In this document: in pieces, positions 11,827-25,298 of the stretch
How positions within the stretch are numbered: position 1 is the first letter of the stretch
Layout: each line of letters starts with the position of its first letter
Assembly: GCA_033725935.1 (NCBI GenBank)
Contig: MU867063.1
Span: forward strand, 124,001 to 188,000
DNA: 64,000 nucleotides
Direction of reading: 5' to 3'
Source: Cladorrhinum sp. PSN259
Lineage: Eukaryota; Ascomycota; Sordariomycetes; Sordariales; Podosporaceae
The notes under the pieces: model-generated
Database searches by the model: none
Told to the model about the DNA's origin: nothing
What the model saw: only the letters and a program-made list of their open reading frames with translations
Made by a program: the position numbers and the translations under genes

Positions 11827-14556
11827 AGATGTGGGCCGCCCACTCTCCCGTGGAAATGGATTGTGGGAACGTGCCGTTTCCCCCCAGACCCTTGTGTCTC
11901 GCGCTTGAGACCAGGTACCTCGACTTTTGTTCTGCTCTGAGCTCTCTCCACTCTCCTCTTTCCCGTGCCGTCTCCACGCGATGTGCTAAGGTGCCCTTTT
12001 CGGTGGAAACGCTGCCAAGCCTCGACGTAGGTCTGTCTTTTGATTGAGCGACTTGGAATGGGCGTCCACACCTCTCGCTGTGCGTGGATTTGTGGTTGGC
12101 TGGGAGAAACACCCACTGCGAGACGATGACGACGGGACGGTGGAATGCCAATAAAGGTCTCGGCTCGGCCTAGCAGGTGTTCTGATGGGTAATGACTCCG
12201 GACAAGAGTTTTGGAGATAGATTACTTGCTAATGTCAGGTTATCCTGGTGTGGTTGGGTATGTTTTAACTGACCACCTTTTTGGATGTGGTGGAAATAAA
12301 AGTGAGGAGAGGGAAGGAGAGAAACGAACGACCAGAAGACAGCAGCGATCCGATTATAATAACCACCAATGGGCGAGAAAATGGAATTGTCAGGTACCTC
12401 ATCAGGGCACCTGCATCGACGGGTAGGGAAATCTCCAGGTTGTGCTGGTGGCAGTTTGTGGCCTGTGTGGCAGGTACTGGGTGCGAGTGTCCGTGGCCCG
12501 TGGTCGGGACGGATGGCACGAAGTCACCGTGGAGGTCGGAGAAAAAAAAAGACGGGTGCACTTGAACACACTGGACTCTTTACACTAGCATCAGGTAGGT
12601 CAAAACGGAGGCAGAGGGAAAGGAATGAAATTCGATAAAAAGACGAATGTAGCGGTACGGTTACAGGTACAAGTATCCCCATGATCGCCCCCTTCTGGTG
12701 CAGGTCCACGATGTGCGATGATGCATCTCGACTTTTCCCCGTTGGCAACCGCCGATGGGGCCCAGGGAGGTCAGGCTGCGCAGCTTCAAGTTGCCGATTG
12801 CGATTGCCTGTGACGGGGAACTTTGAAAATGCAACCGCAGTGCCATTGCATGTCTGCAAGTAGTGTACACTACACTACAGTCTTCAACCTTGCGTACGGT
12901 GTTCGGAAGACTTGGCGGTGCCAGAAACGATCGCATCCCGGCAAGGTATTGAGATTTGGGTCAAGGTCTCCCAGCACAATCGTGTTTGAAATTGGCAGAT
13001 TGGTGTGGCGTGTGTGGTCATTGAGTGGGGGAGCATTGGAGAGCGTGATGCGGGAAAGGGGGAAGAAGGGGCCAACAGGGGTCGCATGGGGGCACAAAAC
13101 CTCGAGCTAGCCTCAAGTCTTTGGTTACCACTGGGCCGGGGCCTGCTCGATGCTGGGATTCTTGTTAGCTAGGAATGCGGTACGTAGCATGATGCGGTGA
13201 AGGACGAGCGTCACAGTGACCTGAAAGCTGACCCTGATTGGCTGCATTGTTGCCGTATGGGAATATACCTGTAGGTCGGTACATTGATCTACAGTGCGCG
13301 ATGGGAGTGTATGTCACTGTGACCATAATGGGAGAAGGAAGCAGCGAAAAGAAGGCGTCAAGTTGGTTTGGAAGGTGTCTGCAACGTGCATGCGCTGGAC
13401 ATGCAGGATCCTCCCCAAATCACGTCGCTGCTGGCTGCACAAGATGATGCTGGTTGCAGCCTGGAAACCATACTTTTTTCTGCCAAGGCGCAGACAACAG
13501 GATTTCATGATTCCTGTCTGCTTTGTTCTCGAACTCGCGAACAACTTTATTCCCGCCTTCTCCATTCCGTACCTTGCAGTGGATTCGAGACTCTTTCTTT
13601 TCCCCTCTCGATTAATGTTATCGACAATCGGATGTTGCTGCATGTGCTTCATCACACCTCTATTGGGTGCCCAATGCCCCAATGCAGACATGAGGCAACA
13701 TGATGATTCTTCCTTCTCCGCTCTCCTTCCCCTTCCCTCCACCCTCCCCGCATGCGTGGGAAGATCTGACCATCGGATCGGACATTGCCCCGATCTGGTG
13801 CCTTGTCGTGCCGCTGTGCCTCGGTGCCTCTCAAGTGCCTCAATGCCTCACCGCCCGATCATCCTTATCTCAGACGCGTACCTACACCACGTAGCCAGTA
13901 CTTTAGGCACGCACATAGCGCTCCCATACTCGGTAAGCCGGGCGCTCGGCAAGGTGGTATAGATGTGGGCAATGACCAGCGCCATCTCTGGCCGCTCTGT
14001 ATTATTCGTCCCTGTGTTGCCAGAGTTTCTGAAGAGCAACTGACGGTAGGGGGCTATGTGGTCGATGGCTGACCGGCTGACAGCCAAGCCAGCATACTGG
14101 TCTCTCACCCAATTTTACAGGATTTCCAGTTTCTGCAAATGATCCAGGCAACGGCTGCTACCCCTGTCACGAATGAGATTATCTCGGGACATATATATGG
14201 TCGTCATGATAGCTTCCATCCTATATTACATACAAAGCAGGCTGTGTTTGTGTCGATCTTGGAAGCGAAGGCCTCGTTGGCCGGGTTCTTCGTCGAGAGC
14301 AATTGTTTGTGGCTGCTTCCAGTGTTTCAATAAAGCGGGCACAAGTAATAACAGCTGGTGATATTCACTCCCGTACTGTGTGAAGAGGGCGAGCCAACAA
14401 AGCATCTAAATGTAAATTCCCCATTTAAGCCTCGCATGGATCAATAGTTAATGTCAGATGTCTGCCGAGCCGAAAATAATGGGATCATTCCATGTCTTTT
14501 GTTCAGCTTGGCACCGCATTCTAGAAGCAAGATGTCTGTGGTTGCTCCATATGCTG

Positions 14557-14616
14557 GATCGAGATCTCAGTGTTTCGTTCCCGTGCTGTGTCGGCAGGTG
14601 GTCGAGCATCGATCTC
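14557..14616 (+). promoter_or_regulatory. Paired GATC sites: GATCGAGATC copy 2 plus ATCGATCTC
   Basis: GATCGAGATC lies at 14557-14566 and ATCGATCTC at 14608-14616, so two GATC-pair elements sit within 60 bp. This is the densest such group I noticed in the region, about 3.3 kb upstream of the GATA factor start. The function is inferred only from the resemblance to light-response elements. Confidence 0.35.
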
Positions 14617-16675
14617 ATCATCAGCACTCCCTGCCCCCTTTTCACAGCTTCAGCGGGACTGCGGGCGGGCCTAAGGCGGAGGGCGGATGGTGGTGGATGA
14701 AGGGTGGTATCGATAGTGGTACCAATCATTTCTCCTCGAAACAATCTCAGTCAGAGCCGACGGATGGGGCGGATGTCGATGTGATGTGAATGTGGATGAC
14801 GCCTTGACGATACTGTGCTGCAAGTACAAAGATAATTATTCCGTATTTGCGGGATAAATTCCCGTGCTAACGTGGGAGGGAACAAAAAAAAAGGCCGCAA
14901 CCGCAACGCCAGGTCACCACCATTGGACATCAGTGACCGCACCGGGCGATCGGCACAAGCGTGTTGGCCGAACAAGCTGCGGGGAATGTGCATGAGCAGC
15001 TCCTTGGTTTTCTTTCCCTACTTTCATTGTTGGTTCATTCAGCAGGCCGCAGAGCACTCAGCCAGCCTGCCAACGGTTCCAGGTTGGCGATCCGCTTGCA
15101 TGACGCCTATCGAGGAAGGTGAGGATTGGTGTTCCGGCATCTCGTCAGCCCCCACAAGGCCGCCTGTGGTGTGTTGGAATGATGAGCAACCCAGCGCCTT
15201 GACCATTGAGACCTGACAAACTCATCGTCACCACAGAGCGGCGCGGCAGGGATGGGTGGCTACCTATTCCGAGTACCCATTTACCGTTCTGACGAATGGC
15301 CTGCAAATATCTCGCAGAGTAGCAATCTAGGTGTGTATTACAGACATATTGGGCTGTCATGAAAGGGATGGGAGCAGCAGCCAAAGTTCCTGTTCCAAAA
15401 CGCCGAGGTAAAAAGAGAAAGAGAGACGGTGAGGGGATACGGGGGTAACGTTGAACTGGCACCGTTGGTCCTCGCTATAGCCCAGCTCCATCCTTCGCCC
15501 CTCCAAATTTCCGGGGCTCCCAGCACGTGGGTCACCAGAAGAGATGCCCCCAGAAACACTATGGATTTTGAAAAAGAGAAGGAGCCGTCCACCGGTGGAA
15601 GCCAAGGGAGATGAGGGAGACAAGAAACGGAACGAGGACAGGATGTGACTCTGTTCAAGCAACACGTGGACTTTGTCAAGGAATGACGACGAGGGTGCCG
15701 ACGAGCTATTTGTAGCTAACAGTGCTATCCGCTGGTGGGTGCGACGCTGAAAGACTTGCTAACAGCGGTTTGTGCCGAACGATGGGCCACCGCTCAAGGA
15801 GCTGCCACGGCTGCCCCATCGCCCATCGATCGGATCTGGCCTGGTGTCCCCGCCAGAGCCAGCAGGCGTTCCCAATACAAGGGTCATGAGATGAAAGGGC
15901 GGAGCCAATTTTGAGTGCATGGTGCGTTTTGCACTAGCGCATTTTCTCGCTAATCGAGTGGTCGAATCGGCCGGGCTTGAACAAAACAAGGACAGATCCG
16001 AGGGGAACGGGAGAACTGAGCGGGACCCATGGAACGATGTGCTTGCAGAAATAACCGAACCCGAGCGTCCAGCCAATCCTTATCCTCCCCACGTTGCTCT
16101 TTTAGCTTATTTCCGCTTGGAGATATTTTGTATTTTTCAGATACGTAGGTAGATAATGCATACCGAAACAATGCGCGATGAAGGGTCTCAACACCAAACA
16201 TCATCAGTAAATTGATCAGATGGAGAACGGATCGCCGCCGATGGGAGAGAGGCAGATCGCCGCGTGGCAGTACTATCTCGATGCACATGCTCGGCAGATT
16301 GATTGCTTTTCTGGGCCGCAACTGAAACGCATGTCGGCATTGCCCAGAACATTCCTTACGAACGAGCGGCAGAGCAACAGCAAAAAAACGGAGCAGAATG
16401 AGTCTTTGGTGCAGTAGGATACAACTACATAAGCTGCGGTGCGATTAGATTACTGTTGTCGATTAAGTGATAACATTACAAGCTAGCATTACCAAACCAA
16501 AGCCATCTCGCTCCGGCACTCTCCGGGAGGGAGTCCACCAATAGAAGGCCAAGCCCATCTTGAGACAAACAGTCAAGTTAATGGCGTTTTGAATTTCTTA
16601 CGGCGAGTATCCCTTAGACCTTCTCTTTGTTCGGCAGAGAATCCAGGCCTGTGGAGATTCCGGATGAAGCTTTCC

Positions 16676-16685
16676 GATCTCGATC
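16676..16685 (-). promoter_or_regulatory. GATCGAGATC decamer, copy 3 (reverse orientation)
   Basis: The plus strand reads GATCTCGATC, the exact reverse complement of copies 1 and 2. It is about 5.4 kb upstream of the GATA factor. Related GATC pairs also occur at 15824-15836 and 20533-20542. Confidence 0.3.
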
Positions 16686-18347
16686 CCCATCGAGGCTCAT
16701 TCCAATTCAGGATTCAAGACAAGACTCGCAAATGGAGCGACCTGACTCAGCGGGAGACTCGCATCACCAGTGCCGTCGTCTTGGGTCGGCTCACCCTCAC
16801 CTACCGCAAAATGCAAAAGTGCCTAAACTGAAAAGGTCGATGGAACTCAAGCACATCAGTGTGGAGTCAATTTACCACCAGTCAGGCACCCAAGAGGGTG
16901 GAGCGCAACGTTGGGATGGCTCTTGCCTGTGCCTTCCTGGGAACGGGCAAGCACTGCAGGAACATGATTACACAATTCAAAATAAAGAACCGGGCGGGAA
17001 TTCAATCAATCTGAAATTTGTGGATCGAACCAAAAAGCAGCAAAAAATGGATGGCAGTCATTTCGGGGCATCACAAGTTCCCCTCCTCGCCGTTTTGCCA
17101 AGCCCGACGTTTTGTTCTACGGCTGTTCATAGAAGAACCGCTTGAGGTTGAGAAGCGGTTCGTCTAAAAATGGGACGGTTCGCGCACACTGTGCGAAGCA
17201 GATGTAAGGAACCTGTGGAAGGGCGGTACCAGGTATCATCCCCGGAAATTCTCCGCATTGCATACGCACGCACTCCTTCCAAGGTTGTTTGAATGTGATG
17301 GTCGTGCTGCCTGTCTCTCTCGCACTCGCTTCGATCTGACAGGAAACGCCTACCAGCCCGCCGCACACTTGTACCCCCTACACCTCAACTACCCTGCACT
17401 AGGAAATACTAAACCCTCACAGCTACGTGTAATCTTCTAGGGCCCGCAGCGGGGAGAGCCCGTGGGAACTTTAACGGAAGGCCATCCGGATCCTGAATCC
17501 ATGCACCTGGTGACGAGTGACGGAGACATACCCACCGCGTCTTTCCAAGAGCGAAACAAGTCGACGTTTCAATCATCAATATTTCACGAGGATATCTTGG
17601 ACCCCCAAAGATCTCCCTGGCTAGGGATCACCACTATTCAACGGCTCTCGCCTACGGTCTTCGTTTTATTGCCTCTGCAAGAAGTGTCCCATCACTGTGG
17701 GCCGCCTTTTACGCACACACGAATACGTTTAGGATCGACGATACACAACGGTCCGGCAGTTAGTGGACGCCGTAGATTGTGTACGCTAAATCTCTCGGAT
17801 GCCCGTTCCCGAGGCTCAGCAAAAAAAACAAAAAAAACGCAGAATGGGCTTTTGCATTTGGCGGCTCGATAAACCCATCTTCCCGACTCTCACCGTCACC
17901 TTTACCCAGCGTTACTTTCCCTTCCACTCTTAAACAGGCCTCATCCTCAGACAAACAAGGTATATTAATAAGCGGTGATTGCATGGTAAATCCCCCTGCT
18001 GTCTTGATTGTGCCAGATCACGGATCATCGCCGAGACACCGGGAGACCGCCTAGATTGGGAATGGTTGGTTCCTGAAAGGCTCAGATGCAACCCTATGAG
18101 CAGGCGCCAGAGCAGGACCGACATGTCCCAACGTGTCATTGGCCGCGGGATCCATAGCCGTGTCCCCAGATCAGGCGATTTCTGCGGGAAATCACATCTC
18201 ACGACCTTTCCACCGGATCATCAAAGTCGATGCGCGTCCCACACCGATGTCGCCCATGCTCCTTTTTGAACCCATGGACCTCACCACCACCCAACAAATT
18301 TTGCCTGGTAGGATTGTGCGCTTTTCACTCCTCCTCGATACGTTCCT

Positions 18348-18363
18348 GGGGGGGGGGGGGGGG
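18348..18363. repeat. G16 homopolymer run
   Basis: Sixteen consecutive guanines in non-coding DNA. A shorter 12-base G run is at 22498-22509. Confidence 0.97.
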
Positions 18364-21300
18364 TTGTGGACATTCTCATGATTGCTGGGTTTGAGCTTGG
18401 CCATCAAATTACGCACCAGCACAGTCGGAAATCCCACCTAGTTCCACACACCCTGCCGAGCTCCGGACGTGGCAGAGGATCCCGGGATCTCTCCGAGCTC
18501 CATGTCAGTGAACTTTGCGGGCTGAGATTGGTTGGAAGAATGGCCATGATAATGGGGGCTAGCTTCAGGCATGTCAGCCTGCTGGCCGGCTGAGTAGGTC
18601 ATCTCAGATGTGGTCTATACACTGTCAATGATGAGGTTGCAGTGTGAATCGCCTCGCATCCAGATATCAATTTATCTGGCCCATCGAATCCGCATGACGA
18701 GATCCCGTCACTGTGCAGCAGGGCGCCCCCTCTCGTGTACCGACCATTGAGGACGCTTGTTTTGGCTGCCGCCTGCAAGTGGGCAGCACTTGAGTTTCTG
18801 GCCGCCATGTGGCATGATCTGACACGGGTAGAAGCAGGGTCATCATTGACAAGCAATGTCTGACAGGACTACTCGGGCCTTGTCCAGGCATCCGTGAGAT
18901 CCGATAAGAGATCTCTTTCAATTTGAAGAGCCAATGCCGGGTCTGAATAGTGTCATTGCAAGTACTACACAACCATATCGAGCATCAAAAACTACAAGTC
19001 GACCTTACGGATACCTGTGAGCGGTGCTCGTCTGCTAGGCCAGCGCGCACTAGCAAAAACGGATTGCGCGGCCTCCACTAACCAGAAACACGCACTCTTG
19101 GTGGACTGGATCAGCGATGCCGATTCCACCCAAGGTTGCACTCAGCCGTGATATTCGGACCTATGAGTCTTAGATGTGTGGGCAAGGCACACCACCCACT
19201 GGTGAACCACCAGTTACCGCCCCTGGACAGATCCAACCGCGATTCAACCTCGGGCAGTCTTGTCTTGACAGAAAGGTGACAAAATAGATTCGTTGATGAA
19301 ACTGCACTTTTTGGGCACCACCATTGAACAGTTTCAGCCTGAACACGAGGTGATGAATGCCCATGTGTGGGACATACCGGTAAGCACTTTCCTCCTCCAT
19401 CTTGGATCACAGGTGATGGTGGTTGTTTGAAGCCTCCACACCCCCTCGGATATCTCTGATCGTCTGATCTTGATCTGATCTGGGTCTTCCGCTCCACTTC
19501 GGAACTGTCAGGGTTGCTAGTGTTGTAGGGAATTGATTGCTCCCCGAGTGGGAGCGGTATTTGTCTGGTCTCCCCACTCCTCAGACCGCAAACTGCGTGG
19601 TGGTGTTGCTAGGACGCGGGATCTTAATGTTCCAGACGACTGTGCAGACAGGGCCGGTGCGCCATTTGCAGACACTCCCTTGTGGTCACGGGATGCTAAA
19701 AATACCAGCCGAGATTCTATGTAGTATGGAATCGAAGCAACGTCGGGTTTCTTGGCTCGGTGATGCTACGACATGACTTACATCGTACATCGGTCACTTG
19801 CGTGGCAGTTCACCGAGACCAAAAACACAAGACCATACAGGACCAATTCCGCTCCGGAATCGAGAACGGAGCGTCACTGAAGCTCCTGTCATCAGCATCC
19901 GCCTGTTGATGGTTGTACGACGTCCGTGATTCCGGGGGTGGCCCGCTTAATGTTTGCGGCTGTCAAAGTTGGGAACATATCAAATTTCATCCCGATCTGT
20001 ACAAGTCAGTTAGGTTCTGTGAAATGGCGGTTGAGAAGCTGCTGTCTGCCGGGGATTTTCGAACAGCTGCACATGTCGTGCGAGGGCAAACGAGAGCACG
20101 GGACTCATCGGCGCCCCGTCCGATATGCCCAACGTCCGACGACGGCCCATCACTAACCTATCAGAATTCTGACCTTTATTTTCAAGATCGAATTAAATGT
20201 ACGAGAGAGGGCAGACGTTCTGTCAGTCGCACCATTTTAAGAGGCGAAAAGCCGTTTCGGCGACCGGCATCACAGGGGCATCATCCGGGCCAACCATAAA
20301 AGAGATCACGTCCAGGGCAATACCAGGTCGTTGGCATCGGAGCGTCAGCGGCTCTGTGTCAATGGTGATGCAAAACCATGCGGTTGTTCTGAGCCTCCTC
20401 CTGGTCCGCCCTATGATGCTGGCAGGCTGACCGCTGGCTGGGAGACGAGATAGTTCCCCCACACTTTCTATCTTTTGCGCGGGGGGCCGAGCTCGAGTGA
20501 TTTTAGATCCTGCATAGTCTCGTCGTTGATGTGATCGATCTCCTTTCATGCGCTAGTTTTTCTGTCTAGGTGCAGTCTGGGATCGGACAAGCTGCTTAGA
20601 AAAACAGCTGAGAGCATCCAAGAGCAGATGAGGGTCGTAGTTACAGCTGAGCAACTAGTTCAAGTTCAGGTTATCCGTCTCACCAACTTGCCAACCATGG
20701 GCTTCGTGCACCACAAACGGCACGGCAGGGCAGCTCTTGTAGGACCGGTGGGACAGCGATCAAATGTGTCGGTGCTTTCGTGGCAGAAGCGCAAAAGAAG
20801 AGACACATGAGAGACGTGCCGGATCTTGGGCTGGTGATCTCTCGGAGGGTTATTTTCTCAGCAACACAAGATGACGTGCGAGACGATATGGCCATGTGCT
20901 GTGGGACTTCACTGCACAGCTTTTCCCGCGAATTCTTGACTTTGTGTTTCCAGAAGCACACCATTCAGCAGATCATTGGCCGAATGAGAAGCCATGTGCG
21001 GTTTCGCTGTCTCACCGGTCAATTTCATGGACACACACATACCATGATCAAAGATCAGGAGCCGCCACCCCAGACCCGCGAAATGGCCAGAACAGCCAGG
21101 GCATGTTTCACAGGCTGATTGTCTGAACCCGCGGAGCAGGTGAACAGCACGTACGGGTTGATCGTCAACAGCCCAATCAGCCACAGACATGCAAGGCCAG
21201 TCACATCACCCCCTCCATCTTCCGTATGGGTATAGATCGTCGACCTCCAATAGCGGCAATTTATTGGCAGGACCGGTTCGGATATGCACACTATGTTGCG

Positions 21301-24300
21301 CAGAGGAATCGACGTTGTCCGGGAATTCTAATCGTTGGCTTATTCGGTTTTGTTTTCTCCTCCTGCGAGTAAGCACTGATTGTGATTGCAACCATAATAT
21401 TTGCCCCTTATTTCTTCCATATCACATACATGTACCCAATTGACGTTGAGGACTGCAGGTCTAATGTCACGAGACGAGAAAGAGCGGACACGTTGATGGC
21501 TTCCTAACGGCCAGGCGCCCAACGTCAGGAATCATCACGAGGCATAAGAGTCATGTGAAGGAAGCGTGTTCATCAAGGCTTCTTTCTGTCGGGTTGAGTC
21601 TTTCTGTCGGGTGGCCATATCCTCAAGGTGCAGTTCGACATCTCGTCACGCGATATGTCATTTCATCACACACATCAACACAAATCTATGTTGCCCCTGA
21701 ACAGGGAAAAGACCGGCAACCAGTCAATGGTTCCTCGGGTTTACATCTCAGCTGCGTTTTGAAAAGAGGGGCAAGAATCACGAAGTTGAGATACGAATGG
21801 CACTTGACCTATTTTGGAAAGTTGAGAGTGTAACCTGTCATCGAACAAGGGCGATGATTTTTAGTAATACTCTTTTCCCTCTTTTTTTCTTCTTTTTTCT
21901 TCCCTGTCTATCTTTGCTTTTAGCTGTCCCGCTACACTACTTCTTAGTTCCATCGTTATGCATGCAGATATGTGTACACGGACCCCTTTTTTGCTTCTCT
22001 CTCTCTTTGCTTCTTTTTCCACTCAACCCCCGCGAGCTCGGTCGGGAGGCGCTAAGGATTGCCATTTCCTATGCGCCAGTAGCGGGGAGGTTTTTGGACT
22101 AGTCATGTCTTTCATTCTCTTCTTCTCATCCCGCCTCCCCGTGTGTGATGACGGGAATAGGAAGGGAAGGGAGCGGTCCGCCGGTCTCAATTTTCTGTGT
22201 GTTTGTGGTGATGGCACTTTGAATGCAAGGGATGAGTGCGAGCCATGAAGAAAGCAATATGCCATGACATGATGCTAAAACCAGATGTAATGCTAGGGCT
22301 CCTTTCCGACTAGATTCACACCCACCCTCGTTTTCTTTTTTTTTTTTTTTCGAGAAACGCCTCCAACTGACAAGTGGCGCAACAACGTTTCTTTCTTGCC
22401 CGTGCTGGTGGGAGAGCAAACCAGAAACTTGAGGTAGGGGTTAGAAAAAACGATTTGATGGCGTTCGCCTTTGACACCCCCTTGTCCTGTCAGCCCCGGG
22501 GGGGGGGGGCGTTGCTCATTTGATTTCTGGGGATGATTGACTTGAACCCCGGGCCTCTTCACTGAGGGGGAAAGTAACCCTGGGCTTTCCTGGGTACCCG
22601 TGGTTGGTCGACGCTAACCACTCTTCTGGAATTCAGTTCGCGCCATTGGTGGGTCGCTCTTGTTCGTGTCGTGGGGAACATACCCCCGTACTGATCTGCG
22701 TCTCGGCATACCGAAATTGGAGATATCAGGTCAGGTTACGTATGTCCAGACCACACCAATCGATCTGGGATCTGGGATGTGTGTCTCACAAGTTCCCGTT
22801 TGAGACGGCGATGGTAAGCTGCAAGAGTTCAATGGTTGATTGAGAGGCAGACAATTTTACAGCAAGTGCCGTACACTAGTATTGGGTTTTCCTGTTGGTT
22901 GCAGGCGATTATGATGCTGGTATGTATGATCCATCTCACGTGCAATATTCGTGCTGTACGGGAGTCATGTAGGTACGGCATTTGACAGATTTTCGACTCC
23001 TGCTGGTGTGAGACATGGCCGCAGAAAATGGGAAGAGCCAAGAATTTGGGCAGGATCCCTTACCTAACCACCAACCGAAGCGGCGGCACCGGTCGACAGC
23101 GGTTAAGCGTTCTACGGCGTAATAAGATCCTAATAATTCCGGTTCCCTGTCTCTGGGTTTTATTTATTTATTTTTTTGCTTAACGAAAAAAAGAAGGCGG
23201 GTTGTTGATGGAGCCCGGTCCCCCGGTCCCTTCGGTGATCCCACACAATCCCACACTAGACTAAGACACGGACGATAAGTCATCATCATCAAGCAAGTCA
23301 GTGCGCATCGTAAAAGATTCTAAACAACGCTTGGACTTTTTTTGGGGGTTTTCTTCTTTTGTTTCTTCTGTTGCTGAGATCATCATTCAAGGATTTCTAG
23401 GATCCAAAAGGCCAAGTCCGTTCGGTCGGGCTCGGTTATTTTTCTTTTCTTTGGTGCTCAGATCTTTGGGAATTAGTGCGTCTCTTAGTACAGGTTAGCT
23501 GGATCATGATCCGTTTCGGCAGTTCCATGAATTCCCTCGCAATTTGTTTATTGATCGCTTCTTGCGGTAAGGTTTCCGCACTTGGTTAGTTGAGGGGGAG
23601 GAGAAACACGATCGATGAAAGGGGTTTTGGGGACTGATACGTACTCGATTCTTGGTGAATTTGTTTAGCTTGTTCAATGTTTATTCTAATTGTGAAGTAT
23701 AAGGCTTGGGTGTTATGAAGTATAGGGGAAGAGGTCGGGGGTTGAGCTGTCAGTTACCTGTGTGGAGTACACTGCCCTTCTTAACAGATATTGAGAGACG
23801 TGCTTTCAAAAAGAGAAAGAAATTGGTGAGAATGTTGTGATAGGTAGATATAACTTGACGCGAAGATGCTGTTGATGTTCACATAGGTTTAGACAAGCCT
23901 TAACTTGGTCGAAACTGGTATTTATGTTACGGTATACTGGGTTTGTCCACCCCCTTCTCCCCTTCCGTATATAAAACACCTCATTCATATATCACATGAT
24001 TACTCCTGCTTTTGTAACATCCCCTCTCAACTAATACAGTAATCCAACGTACATACCAATGTACAGACATTTACCACCGTTAAGCTCGGCTAGGGGCTCA
24101 AACTCTTTCAAAACCATAAATTTTGCCAAGAAGGGCTGTAGCCAGGCGGGGGTGCTAATGCAGTGCCAGTGTTGGAAGCACAAGGACGAAGCAATCAAGA
24201 TACGCCTTTTTTCAGGTGAAAGGAAGGACTGAGCGTCTGGAGGTTTGCCCACGACAAGGTGTTCTGTCCACACTCCTTATAAATCATGATGGAAGTATGT

Positions 24301-25298
24301 CAGCAAAAGATTCGTGACAATCAGTTGAATTAGAGCCCTGAAAAGTCAAGAGAAGTGAGTTAAGTACAGTACTTGAAGGCTAAACTACGTCTGTATGTGA
24401 TAACCAACCAACCTAAAAAAGGGGGGGAGTCTGATAAACTTCATGTTTTTGACTGTGTATTATTTTGGGCCCGGAAGATTATCTCTCGCAAGTTGTACGA
24501 TAGCGAATACCCAAACTAACAGAAGCAAAACTATGAAACTATCTCAATCCTCCCAGGTAACCGACAGCATGATTTTGTCAAAAGAAGGAGGAGAGTCGAG
24601 GTTTCAAGGCCACCACCATGCCATAATGTATCCAATCGCTCGTAGGGATTATGAGCATAGAAGAAATCAAGAACTCGGTGCAGGAAAAGAAAAAGTAAAT
24701 AAACCCCGCCTTGCTTCGGCCAGGAATCGGACCTCGAATAACAACAAGTCGACAGCAACACCTGTGAGGCCGGATGCCGTGCCGTCTCTGTAGACACCAC
24801 CACACCACGAGCAAGTGACGGTTAAAGTTGGACTCCCTGGACCGGAATTATAAGGCTGGCATCCCTCAGCCTTGGCCGTCGAGAAAAACTAGTTCAAGAG
24901 CAATAAGGAAGCGTCTGAAGGGGACTTGATTGTGTTGCCCTCTAAAAATGTAGTATTACCTGCAACATTGTCCACAAGAGTAATGTATATTTATCCTGAT
25001 GCATTTACTCTTTACCTCTCTCGAATACAAACCATTTATGCTTTCTCATACACGCTTGCCAACCCTCAATATACTGACGCTCAAAACACCCGTTGTAGAC
25101 CAAGACTTAGAAACCCCTGGCCGGTTAATCACAGTCGTATGCATTCCAATACGTACCAATGCTCCCAGTCCAATGCTAGCAATACAAAAGCTCCAAAGTA
25201 GATCCAGATATACAACGTCAAAAACCAATAAAAAGTAGCCCATGCCGTAATACTTCATGCCAAGTATACAACATGATACGCACAACCTCCATCAGGCA

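Larger units (their letters stand above)
11229..25298. other. 14 kb gene-free region upstream of the GATA factor
   Basis: No supportable coding gene is visible over about 14 kb. The longest open frames (for example 11376-12116 minus, GTG start; 13294-13962 plus) lack domains, steady codon bias and plausible splice partners. The part nearest 11.2-12.2 kb is probably promoter and 5' leader of the GATA factor, and the last kilobase before 25.3 kb is 3' flank of the ceramidase gene. The base composition looks ordinary rather than strongly AT-rich, so extensive RIP damage is not obvious by eye. It contains G and C runs, short direct repeats (a 14-mer at 21581-21594 and again at 21599-21612) and repeated GATC-pair motifs listed separately. 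Confidence 0.7.

Noticed and set aside
11376..12116. 246-codon proline-rich frame just upstream of the GATA factor on the same strand
   Set aside because: It begins at GTG, its poly-Pro and poly-Leu parts come from a G20 run and a TTG/CTG repeat, and no splice pair joining it in frame to the GATA gene was evident. More likely 5' leader or promoter.
13294..13962. 222-codon plus-strand frame
   Set aside because: No domain, no codon preference like the real genes, and equally long frames on the opposite strand. Taken as chance.
22500..22580. GGGGTTCAAGTC-like stretch on the minus strand resembling a tRNA 3' half
   Set aside because: The T-stem does not pair and there is no acceptor or D arm.
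24680..24790. tRNA-like T-arm sequence on the minus strand (GAGGTCCGATTCCTGG)
   Set aside because: The T-stem has a mismatch, no matching 5' acceptor strand is present and no anticodon arm folds.
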